Origin: Lautropia dentalis
GTDB taxonomy: Bacteria; Pseudomonadota; Gammaproteobacteria; Burkholderiales; Burkholderiaceae_E
NCBI RefSeq assembly: GCF_003892345.1
Contig: NZ_RRUE01000002.1
Location: 567,655 to 631,654 of the forward strand
Direction of reading: 5' to 3'
DNA: 64,000 bases
The notes under the pieces are model-generated. The model made no database searches and was not told where the DNA came from. It worked only from the letters and a program-made list of their open reading frames with translations. This document shows positions 1-8,063 of the stretch, piece after piece (the stretch's first letter is position 1; every line of letters begins with the position of its first letter). Made by a program: the position numbers and the translations under genes.

Positions 1-54
1 GGAGAAAGCATTGCCGGCACAACCGGGCAGGACATGGCAAAGCCCGGACCATGA
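1..54 (+). CDS. istA: C-terminal tail of probable IstA transposase (partial)
   Basis: Only the last 17 codons and a TGA stop are in the window, in frame 1 from the first base. The assignment rests on position: in IS21 elements istA lies directly upstream of istB, and here an istB follows 48 bp later. The residues visible are too few to recognise the family on their own. Confidence 0.5.
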   Translation, partial: GESIAGTTGQDMAKPGP

Positions 55-102
55 GCACCTGCGCGGTGCACGGGCCTATCACTGACGCCAGGGAGGTGAA
101 TC

Positions 103-864
103 ATGACCCACAATCAAACCATCGCCCAGCTGCAGGAACTCCGACTTCAGGGCATGGCACAGGCGCTGCAGCGACAGCTCGAACAGCCCGCAAGCACAGA
201 GCTGGGGTTCGAGCAGCGTCTGGCCCTGCTGGTTCAGCACGAGATCGACAGCCGCCACGACCGGCGCAGCGCCCGCCTGTTGAAGCAGGCCAGCCTGAAG
301 TATGCCCAGGCCCACATCGAAGACTTCGACGCACGAGCCAGCCGGGGGCTGGAACGTGCCCGCTGGATGGCGCTTGCCCTGAGTGACTGGGCAACGTCCG
401 GCGCCACCATCATCCTGAGCGGGGCCACGGGGTGCGGCAAGACGTGGCTTGCCTGCGCTCTCGGACAGTATGCCTGTCGCCAGGGACACAGTACGCGGTA
501 TCTGCGTCTGCCCAGGCTGGGCGAGGAGCTGGGCCTTGTACGGGCCACAGGCACCTACACCAGGTGGCTTGGCAAGCTGGCAAAGACGCAGGTCCTGATA
601 CTGGACGATTGGGGACTGGTGGCGCTGGACGCCCCCTGCCGGGAAGCGCTGATGGAGATCATCGATGACCGGGCCGGCAACAGGGCCACGCTGATCACCA
701 GCCAGTTGCCCGTCGATCACTGGCATGCCTGGATCGATGAGCCGGCGGTGGCCGACGCGATGCTGGATCGTCTGCTGCCACAGGCGCAGCGGATCGTGCT
801 CAAGGGGGAGTCACTGCGCGCTGCACGAACGAAGAAAACGCCTTCATCCGCCAACCAGAGCTGA
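103..864 (+). CDS. istB: IstB-like transposition helper ATPase
   Basis: This 253-residue AAA+ ATPase is the accessory protein of IS21-type transposition; it assembles on target DNA and activates the IstA integrase. A Walker A motif GATGCGKTWLACALG lies near residue 108 and a Walker B-like LILDDWG near residue 165, followed by the ITSQLP sensor-like segment typical of the family. The start is preceded by a strong GGAGGTG ribosome binding site. Length is normal for IstB (about 250). The protein appears intact, so the element may still be active if istA is intact outside the window. Confidence 0.93.
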   Translation: MTHNQTIAQLQELRLQGMAQALQRQLEQPASTELGFEQRLALLVQHEIDSRHDRRSARLLKQASLKYAQAHIEDFDARASRGLERARWMALALSDWATSGATIILSGATGCGKTWLACALGQYACRQGHSTRYLRLPRLGEELGLVRATGTYTRWLGKLAKTQVLILDDWGLVALDAPCREALMEIIDDRAGNRATLITSQLPVDHWHAWIDEPAVADAMLDRLLPQAQRIVLKGESLRAARTKKTPSSANQS

Positions 865-957
865 CGCTCTCCCGGAGGTAATGGGGGGCTGGAAGGCCCC
901 CCGGATCAGGCAATCGTACAATTTGCCTGGCAGGCAATGTCTCTGACCACTCGACAT

Positions 958-1024
958 CGGTCACGATGACCGGACTGCGCGGTCACGATGCCGGAATCGT
1001 CGGTCACGATCATCGGAATACGCA
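958..1024. repeat. IS21-type right-end multiple terminal repeats
   Basis: CGGTCACGAT occurs at 958-967, 980-989 and 1001-1010, spaced 22 and 21 bp. The last copy is followed by CATCGGAATACGCA, which would be the outer tip. These are likely transposase binding sites. Confidence 0.7.
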
Positions 1025-1029
1025 GGCGT

Positions 1030-2214
1030 TCATGGCACGCGCTGGAAACCTGATGCCTGCTGGCGCAACAGTTGCTGCAATGAATCGAGAATCCGTCCGG
1101 TGTGCTGGTTGTAACCCTGCGCGTGGCTGGCCAGCACGACATCGATGGCCAGTTCGTCGCCCTCCGCCAGTCGCCGGAACGCGAGGCCCGGGCGGCGTGT
1201 GGTGCGCAGGGAGGAGGGGACGAGCGCAATGCCCTGGCCGGATGCCACCAGCCCCAGCAGCACGTGATGATCTGCCGGCTCCACCAGCCGGTGCGGGTTG
1301 AACTGGTGGCGGCCGAAAATGTGCTGGCAGTGGTCGTAATAGACGGGGTTGCGCCGCCGCTCGAACCAGAAAACGGGCTCACCTGCAATGGCCTGCAGCG
1401 ACAGCTGCCGCTTGCGGGCCAGCGGGTGTGAACTGGCCAGGCAGGCCATCAGGGGCTCGCGATGCAGGGGGGTGATCTGCAGATCACCCGTCATGGCCGG
1501 TGTGCCGATGATGGCGGCATCCAGCCGGCCGTGAAGCAGGTTTCTGACCAGCTGGGTCGAGCCCTGTCTCAGCACATCCAGCCGTACATGCGGCATGCGC
1601 GTGGCCAGTACCGGTTTGATCCAGGCGAACTGGGCGGCATCGATGACCGGTGTCAGCCCCAGTCGCAGCAGCACGGGTCTGGGTGCGTTGTCAGAAATCG
1701 CGCGCCTGTTCATGGCCCGCTGGCCGCCCGCGTGGTTATTGCCGGATGTGTGTTGACGGCCAGATGCGCGTTTATCGCCAGATGCGTGGTTGCTGGTGGA
1801 TGCCGGGTTGTTGGCGAATGCGTGTTTGCCGCCAGATGGGTGGTTGCTGGCGGATGCATGGTGGGCGTTGGATGCGCGGCCAGCGGCTGCAGGGGGACTG
1901 CCGGGTGCAGGGTGGCCAGAGGGAGCGTCGGACCCGGCACCGGAAAAATGCTGCAGCATCGTATCCATGTGCTGCAGCTGCTGAAGGGCCATGGGCAGCA
2001 GCCGGGCACCGGCCTCGGTGAGTGTTACCGGATACGCGGGGCCAGCCGGACAGCGTTCGAACAGGGGTGTGCCCAGTGCGTCTTCCAGAATGCGGATCTG
2101 TCGGGACAGCGGTGGCTGGCTGATGAAGAGCCGTTCGGCGGCACGCCGGAAATTCAGTTCTTCGGCCAGCACGCAGAAGTAATGCAGCTGGCGCAGCGTG
2201 ACGGGGTAGGGCAT
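1030..2214 (-). CDS. LysR-family regulator with a repetitive linker insertion
   Basis: The protein has an N-terminal winged HTH (SQPPLSRQIRILEDALGTPL) and a C-terminal LysR effector-binding domain, with about 394 residues against the usual 300. The excess is a 90-residue Ala/Ser/His/Asn-rich insertion between the two domains, made of hexapeptide repeats. I chose the ATG at 2214 because homology starts there (PVTLRQLHYF); an in-frame ATG 54 bp upstream would abut the operator-like dyad. It is divergent from the aldo/keto reductase gene and probably controls it. The 3' end lies 5 bp from the IS21 end. Confidence 0.88.
   Translation of the reverse strand: MPYPVTLRQLHYFCVLAEELNFRRAAERLFISQPPLSRQIRILEDALGTPLFERCPAGPAYPVTLTEAGARLLPMALQQLQHMDTMLQHFSGAGSDAPSGHPAPGSPPAAAGRASNAHHASASNHPSGGKHAFANNPASTSNHASGDKRASGRQHTSGNNHAGGQRAMNRRAISDNAPRPVLLRLGLTPVIDAAQFAWIKPVLATRMPHVRLDVLRQGSTQLVRNLLHGRLDAAIIGTPAMTGDLQITPLHREPLMACLASSHPLARKRQLSLQAIAGEPVFWFERRRNPVYYDHCQHIFGRHQFNPHRLVEPADHHVLLGLVASGQGIALVPSSLRTTRRPGLAFRRLAEGDELAIDVVLASHAQGYNQHTGRILDSLQQLLRQQASGFQRVP
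1712..1880 (-). repeat. Imperfect 18-bp tandem repeats inside the LysR gene
   Basis: About nine degenerate 18-bp units encode hexapeptides such as ASTSNH, ASGDKR, ASGRQH and TSGNNH. The array sits in the linker between the DNA-binding and effector domains and keeps the reading frame, since the unit is a multiple of three. Confidence 0.75.
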
Positions 2215-2271
2215 GGGCGGTGATGACAGGGCCGACACGGGCGATTGATGCCTGCATGGTACCAGCAAGTC

Positions 2272-2288
2272 GATACCAAATGGGTATC
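2272..2288. promoter_or_regulatory. LysR-type operator candidate
   Basis: GATACC-AAATG-GGTATC is a perfect dyad containing a T-N11-A LysR motif (T2274, A2286). It lies between the divergent LysR and aldo/keto reductase genes, where LysR regulators usually bind. The assignment to this regulator is inference. Confidence 0.6.
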
Positions 2289-2345
2289 AAGAATAATGGT
2301 ATTGGGCACGCACGGTGCGGGAGTATAAGGTACAGCACAGCGTGG

Positions 2346-2373
2346 GGGCGAATGATTCCATGGCACACGCTGC
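2346..2373 (+). repeat. Possible copy of dispersed GGGGCGAATGA motif
   Basis: The stretch beginning GGGGCGAATGATTCCATGGC resembles the motif found near 47571, 48201, 48342 and 62962. It is the weakest of the five, with several mismatches after base 16. Confidence 0.3.
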
Positions 2374-2467
2374 ACGGCGGGATCGTGTACGGGGATGAGC
2401 ACGGGGGAAAAAGTCCGTACGTGCCGTGGGCTGTCATGGTTTTTGGAACAACAGACACAGGTGATTC

Positions 2468-3550
2468 ATGAATATGCAAAAAACGACTGCGCAACAGGGC
2501 GTTTCATTGCCCAAACGTCAGGCTCGCCCGGATGGTCTCGAGGTCAGTGCCATGGGTCTGGGCTGCATGGGCATGTCCGAGTTCTATGGCCCCAGTGATG
2601 AGGCGCAGTCCCGTGACCTGCTGCACTACGCCATCGAGCGGGGCGAGCGGTTTTTCGATACGGCCGATATCTACGGCTTTGGCCACAACGAGGTGCTGGT
2701 GGGCCGTGTGCTGCGTGATCACCCGCTGCGTCAGGACATCGTACTGGCCACCAAGGGCGGCATTCTGCGCGATAGAAATGATGTCACACAGCGGGGCGTC
2801 AATACCCGGCCGGAGTACATCCGTGGTGCCATTGCCCGCTCGCTGGACCGGCTGCAGACGGGTATCGATCTCTACTACCTGCATCGCGTGGAGGATGATG
2901 GCGCCCATATCGAAGAGACCATGGCGGCGCTGGCCGATGAAATGTCGGCGGGTCGCATCGGGGCCGTGGGGCTGAGCGAGGTGTCGGCCGACACCATTCG
3001 CCGTGCCGACGCAGCGCTGCGTCGTTTCACGCGTGATCGGGATGGTCTGGTGGAACAGGGGCTGGCTGCGGTTCAGTCCGAGTATTCGCTGATGACTCGC
3101 GTACCCGAAACGAATGGCGTGCTCGATACCTGCATCGAACTGGGTGTGCTGCTGGTGGCCTACAGTCCCATCAGCCGCGGGCTGTTGGGGGCGGCTGGAT
3201 TTTCGGCAGAAGCCCTTGCGGCGGATGACTGGCGTCGTTCGCTGCCGCGTTTCGATGCCGACAACATGCCCAGAAATCAGCAGCTGGCCCAGGTACTGTA
3301 CGACGTGGCTGCAGCCGAAGGCATCAGCCCCGCGCAGACGGCGCTGGCCTGGGTGCTGTCGCGTGCGCCCAATGTGGTGCCCATTCCCGGTACGCGCAAA
3401 CGTGAGCGGCTCGATGACAACCTGGGTGCCGTTTCGGTCAGCCTGAGTGCCTCGGCGTTGGCCCGGCTGGATGAAACCTTTCGGCCGGGTGCTGCTTCCG
3501 GACTGCGTTATACCGAGGCGGCCATGAAGGCTTACGGGATGCAGGCGTGA
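2468..3550 (+). CDS. Aldo/keto reductase
   Basis: This 360-residue NADPH-dependent (alpha/beta)8-barrel oxidoreductase reduces carbonyl compounds. The catalytic tetrad is visible: Asp and Tyr in FFDTADIYGFGHNE (about 58-71), Lys in ATKGG (about 97) and His in YYLHRVEDD (about 140). A C-terminal cofactor segment VVPIPGTRKRERLDDN is also present. It belongs to the group that includes yeast/plant AKR13 and bacterial YakC-like enzymes. The divergent LysR gene and the dyad at 2272 suggest regulated expression. Substrate is unknown. Confidence 0.93.
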   Translation: MNMQKTTAQQGVSLPKRQARPDGLEVSAMGLGCMGMSEFYGPSDEAQSRDLLHYAIERGERFFDTADIYGFGHNEVLVGRVLRDHPLRQDIVLATKGGILRDRNDVTQRGVNTRPEYIRGAIARSLDRLQTGIDLYYLHRVEDDGAHIEETMAALADEMSAGRIGAVGLSEVSADTIRRADAALRRFTRDRDGLVEQGLAAVQSEYSLMTRVPETNGVLDTCIELGVLLVAYSPISRGLLGAAGFSAEALAADDWRRSLPRFDADNMPRNQQLAQVLYDVAAAEGISPAQTALAWVLSRAPNVVPIPGTRKRERLDDNLGAVSVSLSASALARLDETFRPGAASGLRYTEAAMKAYGMQA

Positions 3551-3613
3551 TGTTCGGGTACGTTGCTGGATGCAGGCGCGTTGCCGACGAAAGGGGTGGG
3601 CATCATCAGGTGT

Positions 3614-4135
3614 TCAGCAGGCAATCCAGTAGCGTCGAACCTCCACCCCATCCGGGCGACGGACGGTATTTTCCAGCAGGCCGCCGTTTTTCTGGATGAT
3701 GCGTTCCGAGGCAATATTCTGCGCATCGCATGTGACCAGCAGACGTTCCATGCCAAGCTGTCTGGCTCTTTCGATACCAAGCCGCAGGGCTTCGGTGCCG
3801 TAACCGTGCCCCCGGGCGTTGGGTATGATGCTGTAGCCGATATGACCACCATACTGGGCCAGATAGTCGTTCAGTGCCAGACGCAGGCCAAATACGCCAA
3901 CCAGCGGGCCATCGTGAAGGCAGACCAGCCACTGTTCGAATGGCACAAGGCCGGGGTCAACCGTGCCGGGGTTACGGTTGCGTTCCACAAAGGCTTGCCA
4001 TGCCTGCGGGTCTGGATACTTTTCCAGCCACGAACCTCCCGGAATGGTGCCCGCCTCGTCAAGAAGGGCACTGCGAAGGCGCGTGAGCTGTGAGTGCCAC
4101 GCGGATGATACGGGAACCAGTTGCAGGAGAGGCAT
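3614..4135 (-). CDS. GNAT-family N-acetyltransferase
   Basis: This 173-residue acetyl-CoA-dependent acetyltransferase has the GNAT motif A (YSIIPNARGHGYGTEALRLG, about residues 97-116) with an RGxGxG-type acetyl-CoA loop, followed by the motif B segment NIASERIIQKNG. It resembles RimJ/YjaB-like enzymes acting on small molecules or protein N termini; the substrate cannot be told from sequence. It is convergent with the aldo/keto reductase and stands alone. Confidence 0.88.
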   Translation of the reverse strand: MPLLQLVPVSSAWHSQLTRLRSALLDEAGTIPGGSWLEKYPDPQAWQAFVERNRNPGTVDPGLVPFEQWLVCLHDGPLVGVFGLRLALNDYLAQYGGHIGYSIIPNARGHGYGTEALRLGIERARQLGMERLLVTCDAQNIASERIIQKNGGLLENTVRRPDGVEVRRYWIAC

Positions 4136-4292
4136 GTCAGGTACAGCTACCGGATATTACACACCGACTGGTGTGCAAAAGACGATGGTGCGGCCGAGGC
4201 GGAGCAAGGAAATGGTCTCTTTCACCGAAAATTCATGATGCGAAGGAAGGATAGCGCAGTCGCAGGGGCAGGGCAAACCAGTGACCTCCCCT

Positions 4293-4333
4293 GAAAAAAT
4301 GGCCACAGTATCCCGAAGGATGCCTGTGGCCAT
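4293..4333 (-). terminator. Rho-independent terminator for the polyol dehydrogenase
   Basis: On the minus strand, ATGGCCACAG and CTGTGGCCAT form a 10-bp stem, followed immediately by a run of T residues. It lies about 85 bp beyond the stop of the dehydrogenase gene ending at 4420. Confidence 0.85.
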
Positions 4334-4419
4334 ATGTCTCATGGGAGACCGCACTTCCGCGTGATGGCGCGTGATACGTCAAACAGGACAGCGTGCCTGG
4401 TGGAACACACGTGTGCGTA

Positions 4420-5841
4420 TCAGCCCTGCGGCAGCACTTCCTTCTGCACGCGCACCAGTGCCTTGCGCACGGCTTCTTCCAGACGCCGGTCGCCGGCCAG
4501 CTCCTGCCACAGCAGGCGGTCTGCCACCAGCGCCTTCACCGGGTCGTCGGCTTCGACGATGGTGTGGGCGGCGCGCGGGTCCATGCTCTGGTCGTGGTAT
4601 TCGAAGGGCAGCTTGCCTTCGTGCCAGCGGGTCAGGAACACCAGGAACATCGCGGGCAGCATGGCCACGGCGTCGATGGACTGGTCCTGCTTCAGGCGGT
4701 CACGGATGGTGGGCAGGATGAAGCCGGGGATTTTCGAGAAGCTGTCGGCCGTCACGCGCTGGTTGGTGTCGCGAATGGCGTCGTTGCCGAAGCGTTCCAG
4801 CACCTTGTCGCGGTAGGCGGGCAGGTTCACCGGGTTGCCGGCGCCGGACAGGCAGGGAATGACATCTTCGGTGGCATAGTCGTAGGCCAGCTTGCGCACC
4901 ACGGCGTCGCGTGCGCCTTCATGGATGTAGCTGTGGCCGCGCAGTGTGCCACCCCAGGCAATGCAGCTGTGCGCCGCATTGAGCAGGCGAATCTTGGCTT
5001 CTTCATAGGGGTCGACGGAATCGACCAGCTCGGCGCCCACTTTTTCCCAGGCGGGGCGGCCGTTGGCGAAGCTGTCCTCGATCACCCACTGGATGTAGCT
5101 TTCGGAGCCCAGCGCGGCGTTGTCGTCACGGCCGGTCTTTTCCTTCACGCGGGCCTTCAGCTCCGGTGCCGGACGCGGGGTGATGCGGTCCACCATGGCG
5201 TTGGGGAAGCTCACGTTGGCGTCGATCCAGGCCAGAATGTCGTTGTCACCGATGCGGCGGCAGAAATCGCGCAGGCCGCCGCGCACGCGGTCGCCGTTGT
5301 GGCGCAGGTTGTCGCAGTTCTGCAGCGTGATGGGGCCGGCATCGGCCGCCTTGCGGGCACGCAGCAGGGTCACCAGCGCTCCGTAGATGGTCTGGCCGGG
5401 TTCGCCCTTCTTCACGCGTTCGATGTCGGCCTGCAGGTCGGCAAAGCCGGTGTCCAGTTCGCCGTTTTCCAGCAGATAGTAGCCGGCCTCGGTGACGGTG
5501 AAGGAAATGATGCGGGTGGCCGGGTCGGCGGCCAGCTTCGTGAGGGTCCTGAGCTGCGCATCGTAGGGCAGGACCTGGTCGATGGCGGTGATCCACTCGT
5601 ACTCCACGGTGCCGCTGGGATCGATGGTTTCCAGCGTGAAGTTGCCGTTCTGGGAGGCCAGGGCATCCAGCAGGGCATTGGCGTCGGCCCGGATATTGGT
5701 ACCGACGAGCTGCCAGCTCGTGTCACCCTGCTCCTTGAGCCGCTGCAGGTATACCACCTGGTGGGCGCGGTGGAAGTTGCTCAGGCCCAGGTGCAGGATC
5801 CGGGCGGGCTGGCTGTTGGTCGGGGCTGCGGCTTCGTTCAT
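4420..5841 (-). CDS. Polyol (mannitol/arabinitol-type) dehydrogenase
   Basis: This 473-residue member of the long-chain mannitol dehydrogenase family oxidises a sugar alcohol to the ketose with NAD(P)+. An N-terminal Rossmann region begins at residue 13 (RILHLGLSNFHRAHQ). The catalytic signature K-x4-N-x2-H is visible in EEAKIRLLNAAHS near residue 300. It is closest in my memory to D-arabinitol 4-dehydrogenase or mannitol 2-dehydrogenase; the substrate is not settled. It is a monocistron ending at a clear terminator. Two paralogues lie in the window, one truncated (15327-16129) and one complete (27447-28859). Confidence 0.9.
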   Translation of the reverse strand: MNEAAAPTNSQPARILHLGLSNFHRAHQVVYLQRLKEQGDTSWQLVGTNIRADANALLDALASQNGNFTLETIDPSGTVEYEWITAIDQVLPYDAQLRTLTKLAADPATRIISFTVTEAGYYLLENGELDTGFADLQADIERVKKGEPGQTIYGALVTLLRARKAADAGPITLQNCDNLRHNGDRVRGGLRDFCRRIGDNDILAWIDANVSFPNAMVDRITPRPAPELKARVKEKTGRDDNAALGSESYIQWVIEDSFANGRPAWEKVGAELVDSVDPYEEAKIRLLNAAHSCIAWGGTLRGHSYIHEGARDAVVRKLAYDYATEDVIPCLSGAGNPVNLPAYRDKVLERFGNDAIRDTNQRVTADSFSKIPGFILPTIRDRLKQDQSIDAVAMLPAMFLVFLTRWHEGKLPFEYHDQSMDPRAAHTIVEADDPVKALVADRLLWQELAGDRRLEEAVRKALVRVQKEVLPQG

Positions 5842-6393
5842 GGTGCGGCGTCCTCTGTCTGTTGGGTGGGAGGAGAGACTGCAGGTGCGGCAGGCGCAGG
5901 GGGCCGGGCGCAGGATGCCTGGGGCCGGGTGTCGCGCCGTCGCGGGTATCTGGCAAGTTTAACGATGTTTTGCGTCGTCAACCGGAATGCCCGGTTGTTG
6001 CGGGGTGCCGGGGATACGGGCAGCGGGGGTTGAATGGTGGGTATTCATGTGCGTAATGGAGAGTGTCGGGGCGTGCGGGAAACGCTGGCACCATGGGCAG
6101 GCCGGCATTCAGGAGCGTGATGGGCAGGTGCGCGGTGGGGCTGAGCTGATCTGGTCGGGGTGCGCTGCCCGGGGTGCGTGATGCGCAGGAGGGCGGAATG
6201 GTGTCGGGCTGGTTCTGTGGATAGGTCATTTGACTTAGGCCAGATGGCTGGGGAGCGCAGGGTTGCGTTCCGGTAGCAAAGTGGCTGGGGTAGGATGGAC
6301 GTCTGCTGTCTGTATGCACTGCGCCTTCTGATTTCTGGATGGGATGGTTGGCAGGTATCTTCTGTGAACTGTTGCGTTTGATGGAGTGTGGAT
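5842..6393. other. Intergenic region between divergent genes
   Basis: No convincing gene was found in these 550 bases. A small dyad CAACCGG-AATGC-CCGGTTG lies at 5979-5997. The sequence AGTTTAACGATG near 5957 resembles AGTTTAACCATG upstream of the paralogous dehydrogenase (near 28930), so the two may share a weak regulatory element. The palindrome-like site at 6225-6250 is listed separately. Confidence 0.5.
6225..6250. promoter_or_regulatory. Shared site upstream of cassette gene A1
   Basis: CATTTGACTTAGGCCAGATG followed by GCTG matches 21 of 24 bases of the palindrome upstream of the second cassette (8725-8748). It ends 143 bp before the A1 start, compared with 156 bp for the second copy. 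An operator role is inference from repeated placement. Confidence 0.45.
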
Positions 6394-6756
6394 ATGATCA
6401 ATGGACTTGACCCGGCGAAGCATGAACCGGCGGTGATGCTGGATGCCTGTGTTGTGCCTGGTGTCACGCATGGAACGTATGTCCGCCCGGAACCGAAACG
6501 GTATCTTGATCCGCATGAACGGGAGATTCTTTTCAGGGAAGGCGGAATGAATGCGGTCTACGCGGCAGAGTCGGGCGCCGCTGATGAAGCAGGGGACGCA
6601 GATGCGTCATGGGCATGGCTTGCCATGGGCGAGTTGCCTGCCGATGTGCTGCTTTTCTGGAAGCGGCGGCGTGGGGCTGCATTCATTCGCAAATGGGGGT
6701 TCTCCACACGGCACGCCGATGCTGTCTATGGCCCGGGCTGGCTGGATATGGAATGA
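6394..6756 (+). CDS. Unrecognised cassette protein A1
   Basis: A 120-residue protein of a family I do not recognise. It shares with A2 (8905-9309) the segments PEPKRYLD, LFREGGMNAV, ASWAWLAM and a C-terminal GAxFIRxxGF ... VYGxxWLD block; the first 25 residues differ. No signal peptide or membrane segment is visible. The start was set at the ATG at 6394 because GGAG lies 7 nt upstream; the GTG at 6388 is too close to that site. It is followed after 10 bp by gene B1, and the same A-B order recurs at 8905-9840. Confidence 0.7.
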   Translation: MINGLDPAKHEPAVMLDACVVPGVTHGTYVRPEPKRYLDPHEREILFREGGMNAVYAAESGAADEAGDADASWAWLAMGELPADVLLFWKRRRGAAFIRKWGFSTRHADAVYGPGWLDME

Positions 6757-6766
6757 TCGAACAGCC

Positions 6767-7297
6767 ATGAACAAAGACTATCTCGATTCCATTGATCGGG
6801 CCATGGCCCGTGAGCGGGCTTTTATGTTGGCCATGCAGGAAACAGCGCTTGCTGGTCGTTTGCTTGGCGTGCGTCGGCAACTTGGAAGTCTGGTCCGGAA
6901 TGTGTCATGTACCGATGACCTGCCCCAGATGATCGCCAGCGAAAAACTGATCGTCGAGCGCGACCTCGAATTCCATGCCAACAGCAAGGGAATGGTGTCC
7001 AGTCTGACCACGGCGCTCAACGAAATCCGGGCTATCGAACAGCACATCACCATGGTGGATGACCCCGTGCAGTACCGGGTGGTGAACCGCGCCTATAGCC
7101 TGCCGAAAAACTGTCGTGCCGGGCTGCCTATGGACGAGGCGCGGCAGGCACTGGCCAGTCATCAGGCCAGACTGGGGAACATGGACAAATCCCGGCTGGA
7201 CGATGAAGAGAAGGGCATCATCGATGCGAGGCGAGCGGTGATGCAGGCGGCTGGTCGACTGTATGCTGCACGCCAGTCGGCTGTTCTGGGTGTTTGA
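6767..7297 (+). CDS. Unrecognised cassette protein B1
   Basis: A 176-residue, charged and probably helical protein without a recognised domain. It is paralogous to B2 (9313-9840); the C-terminal two thirds (from VERDLE to the end) are nearly identical, with shared segments MVSSLTTALNEI and HQARLGNMDKSRLDDEEKG, while residues 20-50 diverge. The ATG at 6767 is chosen by alignment with B2, which starts MKDRMLDAINRAM against MNKDYLDSIDRAM here. No secretion signal is seen. It is probably co-transcribed with A1. Confidence 0.72.
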   Translation: MNKDYLDSIDRAMARERAFMLAMQETALAGRLLGVRRQLGSLVRNVSCTDDLPQMIASEKLIVERDLEFHANSKGMVSSLTTALNEIRAIEQHITMVDDPVQYRVVNRAYSLPKNCRAGLPMDEARQALASHQARLGNMDKSRLDDEEKGIIDARRAVMQAAGRLYAARQSAVLGV

Positions 7298-7471
7298 TTG
7301 CGGTTGCAGGGTGCGGCGCTATGCTGCTCCCCTTCATACGTGACTGGCGTGCTGATCCGAATGGTTATGCGGTCATGGCCAGTGATCAGGGAACATGGGT
7401 TGGGTTCAGGCGGCGGGTCTGCTATTCTGGGAGACATGTTTCATGACAGTTTCCAATGACCGGAGGAAGCA

Positions 7472-8047
7472 ATGAGCACCACCATCATCTATGCCCACCC
7501 CTACGACAAAAGCTTCAACCACGCCATTCTGGAACGGGTGCAGGAGCTGCTCAGGGAAAAGGGCGAGACCTGTAAATTGATCGATCTCTACAGGGACGGC
7601 TTCAATCCGGTCTACACGAAGGAGGAGCTGGCGCTGTTCAACAAGGGTGAGGCGCTGGACCCGCTGGTAAAGCAGTATCAGGAGATACTGGTCAATACCC
7701 GACGGCTGATTTTCATTTTTCCCGTCTGGTGGGCGGACATGCCGGCCATCGTCAAGGGCTATCTGGACAAGGTGCTGCTCAAGACCTTTGCCTATGTGGA
7801 GAAGCCGCCTACCGGTATTCTGCAGGGGCTGCTCGATCTGGATGAGGCGCTGGTGATCAGTACGTCAACGGCCCCCACCTTCTATCTGCGATATTTCTGT
7901 GGCAACACCATCGGCGGCGCCATGCTGGGCCATACCCTGAAGGGGGTTGGTGCAAAGCGGCGGCGCTGGGTGAACTGCGCCCGGGCCAACAAGACCACGG
8001 ATGCCAAACGCAAGGCGTTTCTGGAGGGGCTGGCGAAGTACATCTGA
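7472..8047 (+). CDS. Flavodoxin-fold NAD(P)H oxidoreductase
   Basis: This 191-residue protein belongs to the NAD(P)H dehydrogenase (quinone)/KefF-like FMN-binding family. It starts with the beta1-loop phosphate-binding stretch IIYAHPYDKSFNHAI and has the conserved IFPVWWADMPAIVKGYLDKV near residue 86. Such enzymes carry out two-electron reductions of quinones or other electrophiles. A GGAGG ribosome binding site precedes the ATG. It is followed 16 bp later by an acetyltransferase gene and sits between the two A/B cassettes. Confidence 0.88.
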   Translation: MSTTIIYAHPYDKSFNHAILERVQELLREKGETCKLIDLYRDGFNPVYTKEELALFNKGEALDPLVKQYQEILVNTRRLIFIFPVWWADMPAIVKGYLDKVLLKTFAYVEKPPTGILQGLLDLDEALVISTSTAPTFYLRYFCGNTIGGAMLGHTLKGVGAKRRRWVNCARANKTTDAKRKAFLEGLAKYI

Positions 8048-8063
8048 ATGAGGGGGGTGATGT

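Larger units (their letters stand above)
1..1024 (+). mobile_element. Right part of an IS21-family insertion sequence
   Basis: The window opens inside the element. It contains the last codons of a probable istA transposase, a complete istB helper ATPase, and a right end with three spaced copies of CGGTCACGAT. The proposed end is the terminal TGCGTATTCCG read on the minus strand, finishing at 1024. IS21 elements typically carry such multiple terminal repeats. The target duplication cannot be checked because the left end lies outside the window. The end falls only 5 bp beyond the stop codon of the neighbouring LysR gene. Confidence 0.8.

Noticed and set aside
906-1388. 160-codon minus-strand ORF crossing the IS end and LysR gene
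   Set aside because: Out of frame with the LysR gene; it is a shadow that happens to read through the IS tip.
1772-2494. 240-codon minus-strand ORF overlapping the LysR start
   Set aside because: Different frame from the LysR gene; Pro/His/Arg-rich, no motifs.
4393-6033. Long plus-strand ORF of 546 codons
   Set aside because: It lies antisense to the clear polyol dehydrogenase; its protein is a Gly/Val/Ala/His-rich shadow without motifs. The same happens at 15294-16472 and 27414-29069 opposite the paralogues.
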